NCBI GenBank assembly: GCA_027717925.1
Contig: JALLON010000135.1
Location: 1-7,431 of the forward strand
Source: Acidobacteria bacterium AH-259-G07
GTDB taxonomy: Bacteria > Acidobacteriota > UBA6911 > RPQK01 > JADFOI01
Reading direction: 5' to 3'
Length of the DNA stretch: 7,431 nucleotides
In this document: positions 1 through 6,067 of the stretch, one piece after another
Numbering within the stretch: the first letter of the stretch is position 1
Layout: every line of letters begins with the position of its first letter
The notes under the pieces: model-generated
Seen by the model: only the letters and a program-made list of their open reading frames with translations
The model's database searches: none
What the model was told of the DNA's origin: nothing
Program-made: the position numbers and the translations under genes

Positions 1-120
1 TCCGATTCGGGACAGCACGCCCCCGATGGCTGGATCCTTATCTGGGCCGACCCCGCAGTGGCAAACGGGTGGTCAAGAAGAAAATCGCCTTTTGGAGTAG
101 GCAACAATCATATAAACTGA
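1..120 (+). other. Possible 3' end of an upstream gene, unidentified
   Basis: The window opens inside sequence that could be the tail of a plus-strand gene. Frame 1 is open from base 1 to a TGA at 118-120 (39 codons), and its first two dozen codons end mostly in G or C, as in the real genes of this window. However, frame 2 (open to 98-100) and frame 3 (open to 123-125) are also open, and the minus strand is open over much of the stretch, so the frame cannot be settled from 120 bases. I recognise no domain in any frame. After about base 100 the sequence becomes AT-rich, as expected for an intergenic leader of the next gene. Confidence 0.2.
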
Positions 121-133
121 TATAAGTTATTTA

Positions 134-169
134 ATGAATGGCCTGAGGTTAATGGATGGCCTCAGGCTG
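134..169 (+). repeat. 18-bp imperfect tandem duplication forming a hairpin over a start codon
   Basis: Bases 134-151 and 152-169 are two copies of an 18-bp unit that agree at 14 of 18 positions (mismatches at unit positions 4, 12, 16 and 18). Each copy contains a CCTNAGG motif, which is itself palindromic, so the duplication also creates an inverted repeat: GCCTGAGG at 141-148 and CCTCAGGC at 160-167, with an 11-base loop. The GAGG at 145-148 is the likely ribosome binding site of the following gene and lies in the left arm; the ATG at 156 lies in the loop and the right arm covers codons 2-4. In RNA the hairpin could limit translation. That role is inference; the repeat itself is visible. Confidence 0.6.
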
Positions 170-545
170 GAAGCGGATTCAGAGACACATGATAGGTTTG
201 GATCGCACTCTCGGAGCCATTGTTGAGCACGCGGGGCGGCTAAAAGAGGTGCGTAAAGCGGAGTTGCAGTTTGGGGATTGGGTAGTGGTAACGACCGCCA
301 ATTCCACTTACTCGATCCGCGTGCTGGAGGACGGCCTCTATTCTGTCTCTGGTGGGTGGTTTGATCTTAAAGGCTTGTCGCCATTGAGGATAACCATTAC
401 CGGATGTACCTGGGGTGGCAGTGCGATCAAGTTGGACATCGTGGCAGCTTGCGGCCTGCACCTGGAGTTCGGCAACCAGGTCGTTACCAGCCCTATCCGG
501 AAGATTAAAGTCCTTCGCTTCGGGGCAAAGTACATGAATAACTGA
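156..545 (+). CDS. Conserved small protein of unknown function
   Basis: A 129-residue protein with no signal peptide or membrane segment, so probably cytoplasmic. After a short basic, helical N-terminus (residues 1-36) the rest alternates hydrophobic and polar residues as in a small beta-rich domain. The most family-like stretch runs from GDWVVVTT (40-47) through SGGWFD (65-70) to GCTWGGSAIK (83-92) and AACGLHLEFGN (97-107), with two cysteines at 84 and 99. From memory, similar proteins occur as unannotated single-domain hypotheticals in Acidobacteriota and Planctomycetota genomes; I cannot name a function. The ATG at 156 has GAGG seven bases upstream, which favours it; an in-frame ATG at 189 (residue 12) is a plausible alternative because it avoids the hairpin at 141-167 and starts nearer the conserved part. 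It is a single gene, followed by a 226-base gap. Confidence 0.75.
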   Translation: MASGWKRIQRHMIGLDRTLGAIVEHAGRLKEVRKAELQFGDWVVVTTANSTYSIRVLEDGLYSVSGGWFDLKGLSPLRITITGCTWGGSAIKLDIVAACGLHLEFGNQVVTSPIRKIKVLRFGAKYMNN

Positions 546-771
546 CCTTCATCGCTCATAACTGCACTCGCCTTGTCCAGAAATCAATACCAAATCTTGA
601 CACCTTCTGATCTAAAACTCTAAGACGACCTGTCAGCGACTCGCGGCCCTGGTCCTGCTGCTTGTCAATAAGGTCACGAAAATTGCTCGTCTGGCCATCA
701 AATCCCAAGTTTCAGGCGAAAGGCTGGCCGAAGGCTCAAGGCTCACGTATGATTTTCTTCAAGGAGGAATA
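546..771. other. Intergenic gap with leader of the DUF2961 gene
   Basis: 226 bases between the hypothetical gene and the DUF2961 gene. It holds a possible sigma70-type promoter (597-624), three copies of AAGGCT (720-725, 731-736, 738-743) and a very strong ribosome binding site AAGGAGG (761-767). I see no hairpin with a T-run that would act as a terminator for the upstream gene. The frame of the downstream gene is open back to a TAA at 613-615 but has no ATG, GTG or TTG codon there, so it does not extend the gene. Confidence 0.5.
597..624 (+). promoter_or_regulatory. Candidate sigma70-like promoter for the DUF2961 gene
   Basis: A perfect -35 hexamer TTGACA (597-602) is followed after 16 bases by TCTAAG (619-624), which matches four of six positions of TATAAT. 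A transcript from here would have a leader of roughly 140 bases before the ATG at 772. The -10 box is poor, and the consensus used by this organism is unknown. Confidence 0.3.
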
Positions 772-1821
772 ATGAACGGCAATCCAGTTTTCACAATTAC
801 TGCTCTTCTGGTTTTATTTGTTTCGGTAACGTTCGCTGGTCCGCAGGAATTGGACCAGCCGAGGACATACACTGTGGCTCGATCTTCGAGCTATCGTGTT
901 GACGGGGGCAATGCCGACAGGGTCGAAGTTCCACCTAAAGGGAGCTACACGGCAGCAGAACTGAGCGGGGCCGGGCGAATTGTGCATATGTGGTTTACCA
1001 TTGCCACAGACGAACCGAATTATCTGCGCACCACCAAAATCAAGATTTACTGGGATCGCAAGCGGGAACCGGCGGTAGACGTGCCCTTTGGAGATTTTCA
1101 CGTCCTCGGGCACGGGCTGATTCGCCAAGTTCAAAGCGCCTTGATCACGGTTGTCGCTCGACCTCACCTCAACCATAACCTTGCCAACAAGAACGTGGGC
1201 GGCTTCAACAGCTATTTTCCGATGCCTTTTGGCAGTGGGGCACGGGTGGTCATCGAAAACACCTCTAACCGCCCCATCCGCGCTCTGTACTACCACATCA
1301 ACTATCAGAAATGGGAAGCAGCTCCCAGTCCCTTGCGCTTTCACGCCCGCTACCATGAAACCCCTGCCGAACCTTATCCGGGAGCTGCGGCAGGTCGAAG
1401 AGAAGCAAAAAACCCGTCTGGCCACGACAATCACCTGATTCTGGATGTGAAAGGCCGGGGCCACTTCCTGGGAGTTGTCTTGAGTGTGGATGCTTTGGGC
1501 GCCGGATGGTGGGAAGGCGACGAAATGATCTGGGTTGATGGTGAGAACCGGCCCTCGATTCACGGAACAGGAACAGAGGATTACTTTGGAGGCGCCTGGG
1601 GGTTCCGCCAGGAGTACAACAGGCCTTACCACGGAATCTCAGTCCTGCAAAGAGTAGCGAGTCGGGAGGACTGGCGGGCCGGTAAATTTACCGTGTATCG
1701 ATTCCACCTGAACGATCCCATCTCTTTCACCCGCTCTCTGAAAATCTCCATTGAGCGTGGCCACAACAACCATCGACGTGATTGCACTTACTCCAGCGTG
1801 GCCTACTGGTACCAGGGCTAA
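772..1821 (+). CDS. Secreted DUF2961 protein, putative glycoside hydrolase family 172
   Basis: A 349-residue protein with a Sec signal peptide (hydrophobic core about residues 9-21, cleavage likely after FAG or VTFA), so probably periplasmic or secreted. The body matches DUF2961/GH172: VDVPFGDF (102-109), GFNSYFPMPF (144-153), LYYHINY (172-178) and the hallmark GTGTEDYFGGAWGF (265-278). GH172 enzymes form jelly-roll oligomers; characterised members cleave alpha-D-fructofuranosides (a difructose dianhydride I synthase/hydrolase) or D-arabinofuranans. Two glutamates 21 residues apart, E248 in WWEGDE and E269 in GTGTED, have the same spacing as the catalytic pair I recall for the bifidobacterial enzyme (Glu270/Glu291), so it should be active. 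The start is fixed by AAGGAGG four bases upstream. The protein stops at ...SVAYWYQG, exactly where an inverted repeat begins; relatives usually run on a few residues, so the extreme C-terminus may be clipped. The actual sugar substrate cannot be read from sequence. Confidence 0.9.
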   Translation: MNGNPVFTITALLVLFVSVTFAGPQELDQPRTYTVARSSSYRVDGGNADRVEVPPKGSYTAAELSGAGRIVHMWFTIATDEPNYLRTTKIKIYWDRKREPAVDVPFGDFHVLGHGLIRQVQSALITVVARPHLNHNLANKNVGGFNSYFPMPFGSGARVVIENTSNRPIRALYYHINYQKWEAAPSPLRFHARYHETPAEPYPGAAAGRREAKNPSGHDNHLILDVKGRGHFLGVVLSVDALGAGWWEGDEMIWVDGENRPSIHGTGTEDYFGGAWGFRQEYNRPYHGISVLQRVASREDWRAGKFTVYRFHLNDPISFTRSLKISIERGHNNHRRDCTYSSVAYWYQG

Positions 1822-1867
1822 TCCGCATTTCTCACACCCGCAGTAGACCGGGTGTGAGAAATGCGGA
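1822..1867. repeat. Perfect 19-bp inverted repeat directly after a stop codon
   Basis: TCCGCATTTCTCACACCCG (1822-1840) is followed by an 8-base loop and its exact reverse complement (1849-1867). Beyond one mismatch (1821/1868) the pairing continues for two bases (1819-1820 with 1869-1870), so the repeat reaches into the TAA stop of the DUF2961 gene. It lacks a following T-run, so it is not a classic intrinsic terminator, although it may stop or stabilise the transcript end. The length and perfection look like a REP/MITE-type dispersed element; that it is multicopy is inference. Confidence 0.85.
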
Positions 1868-1868
1868 C

Positions 1869-1897
1869 TAATACTCTGTGTGCTCTGTGGTGAAAAC
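1869..1897. repeat. CTCTGTG short direct repeat, dispersed-repeat-like tract
   Basis: CTCTGTG occurs at 1874-1880 and again at 1883-1889 (period 9), followed by GTGAAAAC. From memory, intergenic tracts of this type (CTCTGTG units ending in GGTGAAAA) recur in many environmental bacterial genomes next to genes and other palindromes. It abuts the 19-bp inverted repeat, suggesting a composite non-coding repeat. No coding role is visible. Confidence 0.45.
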
Positions 1898-1913
1898 AAT
1901 CCGGTGAGGTAAA

Positions 1914-1961
1914 ATGTTGTCAACTGCCGTGACATTTTTCTATGTCCCTTTGCCCAAATGA
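1914..1961 (+). CDS. Possible 15-residue leader ORF upstream of the kinase
   Basis: GGTGAGGT (1903-1910) lies four bases before ATG at 1914, a good ribosome binding site, and opens a short frame encoding MLSTAVTFFYVPLPK with TGA at 1959-1961. It overlaps the upstream candidate kinase start (ATG 1942, different frame) and ends 19 bases before the downstream one (ATG 1981). Neither kinase start has a convincing ribosome binding site, so reinitiation after this mini-ORF is conceivable. There is no family evidence, and it may be chance. Confidence 0.2.
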   Translation: MLSTAVTFFYVPLPK

Positions 1962-1980
1962 GGTAAACTCCCCCGAGATC

Positions 1981-4608
1981 ATGCCGCTAGCTTCTGGTAC
2001 TCGTCTTGGCCCCTATGAGATTGTCTCACTGCTTGGAGCAGGAGGGATGGGAGAAGTCTATCGTGCCAGGGATACGCGATTGGATCGGACGGTTGCCATT
2101 AAAGTGCTCCCCTCCGAGATTTCCGCTCAAGAGGATCTGCGTCAACGCTTTGAGCGCGAGGCCCGGGTTATTTCCAGTCTGAACCACCCCCACATCTGCG
2201 TGCTTCACGACGTTGGCCGGCAGGATGGAGTCGACTACCTGGTCATGGAGTATTTGGAAGGGGAGACGCTGGCCAAACGCCTGACCAAAGGCCCACTGCC
2301 GCTCGAGCAGGTGCTCGAGTACGCCGCCCAGACGGCCGACGCCCTGGACAAGGCCCATCGCCAGGGTGTGGTGCACCGGGATCTGAAGCCTGCCAACATC
2401 ATGCTCACCAAGTCAGGGGTGAAGCTACTGGACTTCGGTCTGGCTAAGCTGCGCCCCCCTGAGGCAGCTGTGGGCGGCCTCACTGCCCTTCCCACCGAAC
2501 AGAAGAGCCTCACGGCCGAAGGCACGATTCTGGGAACCTTACAGTACATGGCCCCGGAGCAACTGGAGGGAGAGGAAGCCGATGCGCGAACGGACATCTT
2601 CGCCTTGGGTGCCTTGATCTACGAGATGGCGACCGCGAAGAAGGCGTTTGAGGGGAAAAGCCAGGCCAGTTTGATCGCCAAGATTCTGGGAAGCGATCCA
2701 GCGCCTATGACAACGATGCAGCCGATGACACCGCCGGCGCTGGATCGGGCGATGCAGAATTGTCTGGCCAAGGAGCCGGATGAGCGCTGGCAAACAGCGC
2801 ATGATGTGCTGCTGGAGTTGAAATGGATTGCCGAAGCAGGGTCACAAGTAGGAATTCCAGCTCCGGTTGTCGCCCGTCGCAAAAGCCGGGAATGGTTGAT
2901 GCGGGCATTGATGGCTGTGCTCTTTCTTGTGGCACTCGGCTTGGCTGTAGTTCATTTTGGCGAAGTTCTTGAGGAAAAACACGGCACTCGATTCCTGGTG
3001 TCGCCAGGCGAGGAGATAGATTTTAGACCCTGGGATTTGCCGGTCATCTCGCCCGACGGTCGGCTTCTTGCATTTACTGGTGCGAGTGAGGGCAAGGAGC
3101 TTCTCTGGGTGCGTCCAATGGATTCTCTTGGGGCCCAGCCGCTGCCTGGGACAGAGGAAGCCTACTCTCCCTTCTGGTCACCCGATAGCCGCTTTATCGG
3201 ATTTTTTGCTGGCGGGAAGCTCAAGAAGGTCGAGGCTTCTGGAGGGCCTGTGCTAACACTGTGTGATGCGCCTTCTAGCCGGGGCGGCACCTGGAATGGG
3301 AACGGAGTCATTGTCTTTGCACCAACGCCGACAGACGGACTCTATCGGGTTCCAGAGTCAGGGGGCGAAGCAACGCCTGTTACTACGCTCGAGAAATCCG
3401 CTGGTGAACGCACTCACCGCTGGCCCCATTTTCTGCCCGATGGTCATCACTTCCTGTATGCAGTTGATGCTGAGCAGTCCGGGCAAAGTGGTATCTACCT
3501 CGGATCACTGGATTCCAAAGAGGTCACGCGGCTTTTGGATGACTACTCGAGCCCGGGGTATACCCCACCGGGTTATCTCCTTTTCGTGCGCCAAGGCACG
3601 CTGATGGCGCAGCCGTTCGATACAAAGGATTTGACAATCACAAACCAGGCGTTCCCGGTAGCCGAGCAGCAGGTAGGTTTTTTACTGGGAAGGTTTTCTG
3701 CTTCACAGAACGGAGCGCTGGCTTACTTCGCAAGTACAAGCGCAAACTCACAGCTTGTCTGGTTTGATCGCCAAGGAAAGCAGTTGGGCAGAGTTGGAGA
3801 ACCCGGGGAGTATGTGCAGATCGTCCTTTCACCGGACGAAAAGCGCGTGGCGGTAGCGTTGGTCGATCCGCAGTCCGGAAACGCAGACATCTGGCTCGTT
3901 GAGTTGTCAAGTAGCATTTTCTCTCGATTTACATTCGATCCTTCTCGCGATGGCGATCCGGTCTGGTCCCCGGACGGACGCCAGCTAGTCTTCCAGTCCG
4001 CCAGGAAGGGTAGACCCGATCTTTTTCAAAAGCTCGTCGGAGGCGGCCAGGAAGAAGTACTCTTTGAGTCTAACGAAAATAAATATCCCGAAGATTGGTC
4101 CAGCGATGGACGCTTTATTGTCTTTATCTCTATAAATGGTAGGACTGTGCATGCACTTCCACTATCGGGCGATCAAGAGCCGATGCGCGTTTTGGAGACA
4201 CCTTTTGACAAAGATGAGTTCCATTTCTCCCCCGACGGCCGTTGGATCGCCTACAACTCCGATGAGTCAGGAAGGTGGGAGGTCTACGTTGCGTCCTTTC
4301 CTGACTTCACCGAAAAACGCCAGGTTTCAAATTCTGGTGGCGTTCAAGCACTCTGGAGAAAAGACGGGAAGGAGCTTTTCTATCTGGGCCTGGATGGAAA
4401 GCTGAGGGCGGTGGCGGTCAAGGCGGGTTCCTCGCTGGAGACGGGTATCCCGCAGGTTCTCTTTGAAACGAAGGTCAGAGTGAGTCCCATTTGGGATCAG
4501 TACTGCGTTACCGGGGATGGCCAGAGGTTCCTCATCAATGAACCCGCTGAAGACGTCTCGTCTCCCATCACTGTGGTGCTCAATTGGACGGCCGAGCTCA
4601 ACCAATGA
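1981..4608 (+). CDS. Transmembrane Ser/Thr protein kinase with PD40/TolB-like propeller
   Basis: A Hanks-type kinase of 875 residues from this start. The kinase domain (about 12-280) is complete: glycine loop GAGGMGEVY (19-27), VAIK lysine K41, helix-C glutamate E60, HRDLKPAN with D134, DFG D151 and APE 191-193. A juxtamembrane basic stretch (ARRKSRE) precedes one membrane helix (about 306-326), so the kinase faces the cytoplasm and the remaining ~540 residues lie outside. That part has repeated SPDG-type blades (for example VISPDGRLLAF, PVWSPDGRQLVF, FHFSPDGRWIAY), a PD40/TolB-like propeller that probably senses a ligand or partner. This architecture is abundant in Acidobacteriota. I prefer ATG 1981 because homologues typically begin M-x-LA-x-GTRLGPYEI; ATG 1942 would add 13 residues (888 in total) and cannot be excluded, as neither has a clear ribosome binding site. 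Its substrates are unknown. It converges with the minus-strand operon, 26 bases from the next stop codon. Confidence 0.93.
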   Translation: MPLASGTRLGPYEIVSLLGAGGMGEVYRARDTRLDRTVAIKVLPSEISAQEDLRQRFEREARVISSLNHPHICVLHDVGRQDGVDYLVMEYLEGETLAKRLTKGPLPLEQVLEYAAQTADALDKAHRQGVVHRDLKPANIMLTKSGVKLLDFGLAKLRPPEAAVGGLTALPTEQKSLTAEGTILGTLQYMAPEQLEGEEADARTDIFALGALIYEMATAKKAFEGKSQASLIAKILGSDPAPMTTMQPMTPPALDRAMQNCLAKEPDERWQTAHDVLLELKWIAEAGSQVGIPAPVVARRKSREWLMRALMAVLFLVALGLAVVHFGEVLEEKHGTRFLVSPGEEIDFRPWDLPVISPDGRLLAFTGASEGKELLWVRPMDSLGAQPLPGTEEAYSPFWSPDSRFIGFFAGGKLKKVEASGGPVLTLCDAPSSRGGTWNGNGVIVFAPTPTDGLYRVPESGGEATPVTTLEKSAGERTHRWPHFLPDGHHFLYAVDAEQSGQSGIYLGSLDSKEVTRLLDDYSSPGYTPPGYLLFVRQGTLMAQPFDTKDLTITNQAFPVAEQQVGFLLGRFSASQNGALAYFASTSANSQLVWFDRQGKQLGRVGEPGEYVQIVLSPDEKRVAVALVDPQSGNADIWLVELSSSIFSRFTFDPSRDGDPVWSPDGRQLVFQSARKGRPDLFQKLVGGGQEEVLFESNENKYPEDWSSDGRFIVFISINGRTVHALPLSGDQEPMRVLETPFDKDEFHFSPDGRWIAYNSDESGRWEVYVASFPDFTEKRQVSNSGGVQALWRKDGKELFYLGLDGKLRAVAVKAGSSLETGIPQVLFETKVRVSPIWDQYCVTGDGQRFLINEPAEDVSSPITVVLNWTAELNQ

Positions 4609-4634
4609 CTTGATTCAGTGGACCGTACCATCCA

Positions 4635-6023
4635 TTACCCCGCTTTTACTAAAACCGCGGCGTGCTTTTGGATCTTCCGGATGGCGGCGGCGATATCGTC
4701 CATGTCCGATTGGGGTCCCAGGAGCTTCGACTGTCCAAACCACACCGCTTCACTGCACAGCTTGTCATTCTCAGGGCAGTGGTTACGCTCCTCCAACTCA
4801 GCCAGCTGCTTTGCAGAGTAGATGCTCCGAAAGGCACGAGACTCCAGAGTGTGTTTCAAGAAAGGTTCCTTATTGAGCGGCCTGTAACCTCCCGAACCGG
4901 GAATCCCTTCTGCGCGCAAGGCCTCGAGAAAACGGGATCGGGGAAGATTCGCGAAATGACTCCTGTCATATCGGAGCATATAGAGATGATAAGCATTTCT
5001 CGTACAGCCCTCATATTGGCGGGCCGGAATAATCCCGGGAATTTCGTTCAGTCGCCGCGTGAGGTACTGGGCGTTCCGCTCCCTGGTTCGCGCCTGCTCT
5101 TCCAGCCGCGTTAGCTGCTCAAGGAGGAGTGATCCCTGGAATTCGGTCATACGGCGGTTATCTCCATTTCGTTCGTAGGAAAATGTGGTGTTTCGCTTTC
5201 GAACCAGCTTCCCATCGGCCGCGAGTGAGTAGCCGCGTCCCGCGTTGTGAAAACTGCTGCAAACCTTCATCAGTTCAGCATTGTTGCTGGCAATGGCACC
5301 TCCTTCACCGGAATTGAGGTTCTTGGAGGCCTGAAAGCTGAAACAGCCCAGGTCTCCCACCGTCCCCGCTTTCTTCCCGCGCCATTCGGCCAGGTGAGCC
5401 TGACAGGCGTCTTCAAGTATTGAAAGTTTGTATTTCTGCGAAATCTCCAGGATTTTGTCCATTTCGGCTACATTGCCCCCCAAATGGACAGGCAGGATGC
5501 AGCGCGTCCGATCGGTGATGGCGGCTTCAATCTTATTGGCATCGATCTGCGACGTCTCACGATCGGAGTCGACTAAGACAGGAAGAGCATGGTGCAGAAG
5601 GACTACATTGATGGTGGCCACAAAAGTATAGGGAGGAACAATAACTTCGTCTCCCGGCCCAATGTCCAGAGCGAACAGGGAGGTATAAAGAGCACTGGTC
5701 CCGCTGGATGTGGCCACGACAAAACGGGCTCCCAGTCGTCGAGCCCACGATTCCTCAAATTCTGTCACATAGTGACCGTTGGATCGGAACCAATTCTTGG
5801 ATTCCAGCACTTGTTTCCACGATTTGCGGTCATTTTCGGCAATGACCGGCCAGGAAGGAAAAGATTTTGTCCGAACCGGTTTTCCGCCCAAAAGGGCTAG
5901 TTCTTGGTCGACGGATTCGGAACGGACGGTAGACCCAAAACCGGATCGCGCACTTAAACTCATCCCGGCCGTCCCGGCAGAAACGGTACTCACAAAGTGA
6001 CGACGTGTCAGGTTTTTACTCAT
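4635..6023 (-). CDS. Tat-signal DegT/DnrJ/EryC1/StrS-family PLP aminotransferase
   Basis: A 462-residue fold-type I, PLP-dependent aminotransferase of the sugar/cyclitol aminotransferase family. Seen in order: a twin-arginine signal (LTRRHFVSTVSAG, residues 5-17, weakly hydrophobic h-region); the lead-in ALLGGKP (43-49); SSGTSALY (106-113) for phosphate binding; GDEVIVPPYTFVAT (124-137); EDACQAH (204-210), where D205 should bind the pyridine nitrogen; and FSFQASKNLNSGEGG (228-242) with K234 as the Schiff-base lysine. Active-site residues look intact, so catalysis is likely: amino transfer from glutamate or glutamine to a keto-sugar in typical relatives. Most relatives are cytoplasmic and lack a signal; Tat export of a folded, cofactor-loaded enzyme is the oddity. 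The ATG at 6023 is chosen because GAGGAGG sits four bases upstream; an upstream GTG at 6059 lies inside the palindrome and would add 12 residues. It is second in an operon behind the ceramidase-like gene. The donor and acceptor are unknown. Confidence 0.9.
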   Translation of the reverse strand: MSKNLTRRHFVSTVSAGTAGMSLSARSGFGSTVRSESVDQELALLGGKPVRTKSFPSWPVIAENDRKSWKQVLESKNWFRSNGHYVTEFEESWARRLGARFVVATSSGTSALYTSLFALDIGPGDEVIVPPYTFVATINVVLLHHALPVLVDSDRETSQIDANKIEAAITDRTRCILPVHLGGNVAEMDKILEISQKYKLSILEDACQAHLAEWRGKKAGTVGDLGCFSFQASKNLNSGEGGAIASNNAELMKVCSSFHNAGRGYSLAADGKLVRKRNTTFSYERNGDNRRMTEFQGSLLLEQLTRLEEQARTRERNAQYLTRRLNEIPGIIPARQYEGCTRNAYHLYMLRYDRSHFANLPRSRFLEALRAEGIPGSGGYRPLNKEPFLKHTLESRAFRSIYSAKQLAELEERNHCPENDKLCSEAVWFGQSKLLGPQSDMDDIAAAIRKIQKHAAVLVKAG

Positions 6024-6027
6024 GCTG

Positions 6028-6034
6028 CCTCCTC
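6028..6034 (-). promoter_or_regulatory. Strong ribosome binding site fixing the aminotransferase start
   Basis: Read on the minus strand this is GAGGAGG, four bases before the ATG at 6023-6021. It decides between that ATG and the upstream in-frame GTG at 6059. It lies two bases downstream of the intergenic palindrome. Confidence 0.75.
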
Positions 6035-6036
6035 GT

Positions 6037-6066
6037 TGGGGCCGCGTCTTTAAAGACACGGCCCCA
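6037..6066. repeat. 30-bp imperfect palindrome between the two minus-strand genes
   Basis: TGGGGCCG (6037-6044) pairs with CGGCCCCA (6059-6066) and GTCTTT (6046-6051) with AAAGAC (6052-6057), broken only by a C/A mismatch (6045/6058). In RNA it would fold into a GC-rich stem with a small AU loop. It fills nearly all of the 44-base gap, starting one base after the ceramidase-like stop codon and ending two bases before the next ribosome binding site. It could be an intercistronic processing or stability element, or a REP-like dispersed repeat. There is no T-run on either side, so it is not a standard terminator. Confidence 0.8.
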
Positions 6067-6067
6067 C

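Noticed and set aside
101..130. AT-rich TATAAA and TATAAG boxes suggesting a promoter for the small hypothetical gene
   Set aside because: No -35 element lies at an acceptable distance: TTGGAG at 92-97 is 13 bases from one box and 23 from the other.
616..771. In-frame open extension upstream of the DUF2961 start, with a hydrophobic stretch
   Set aside because: It contains no ATG, GTG or TTG start codon, and the ATG at 772 has an excellent ribosome binding site followed by a proper signal peptide.
814..1632. Long open frame (272 codons) on the minus strand opposite the DUF2961 gene
   Set aside because: It is a codon-bias shadow of a gene with clear domain evidence on the plus strand; its translation shows no recognisable domain.
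1822..1867. Reading the 19-bp inverted repeat as a CRISPR unit or intrinsic terminator
   Set aside because: There is a single copy with no spacers, and no T-run follows the stem on either strand.
4609..4634. Possible bidirectional terminator between the converging genes
   Set aside because: The 26 bases hold only a 4-bp TGGA/TCCA match and no T-run.
6024..6059. Upstream GTG start extending the aminotransferase by 12 residues
   Set aside because: The GTG falls inside the palindrome and has no ribosome binding site, while the ATG at 6023 has GAGGAGG four bases upstream and gives a normal Tat leader.
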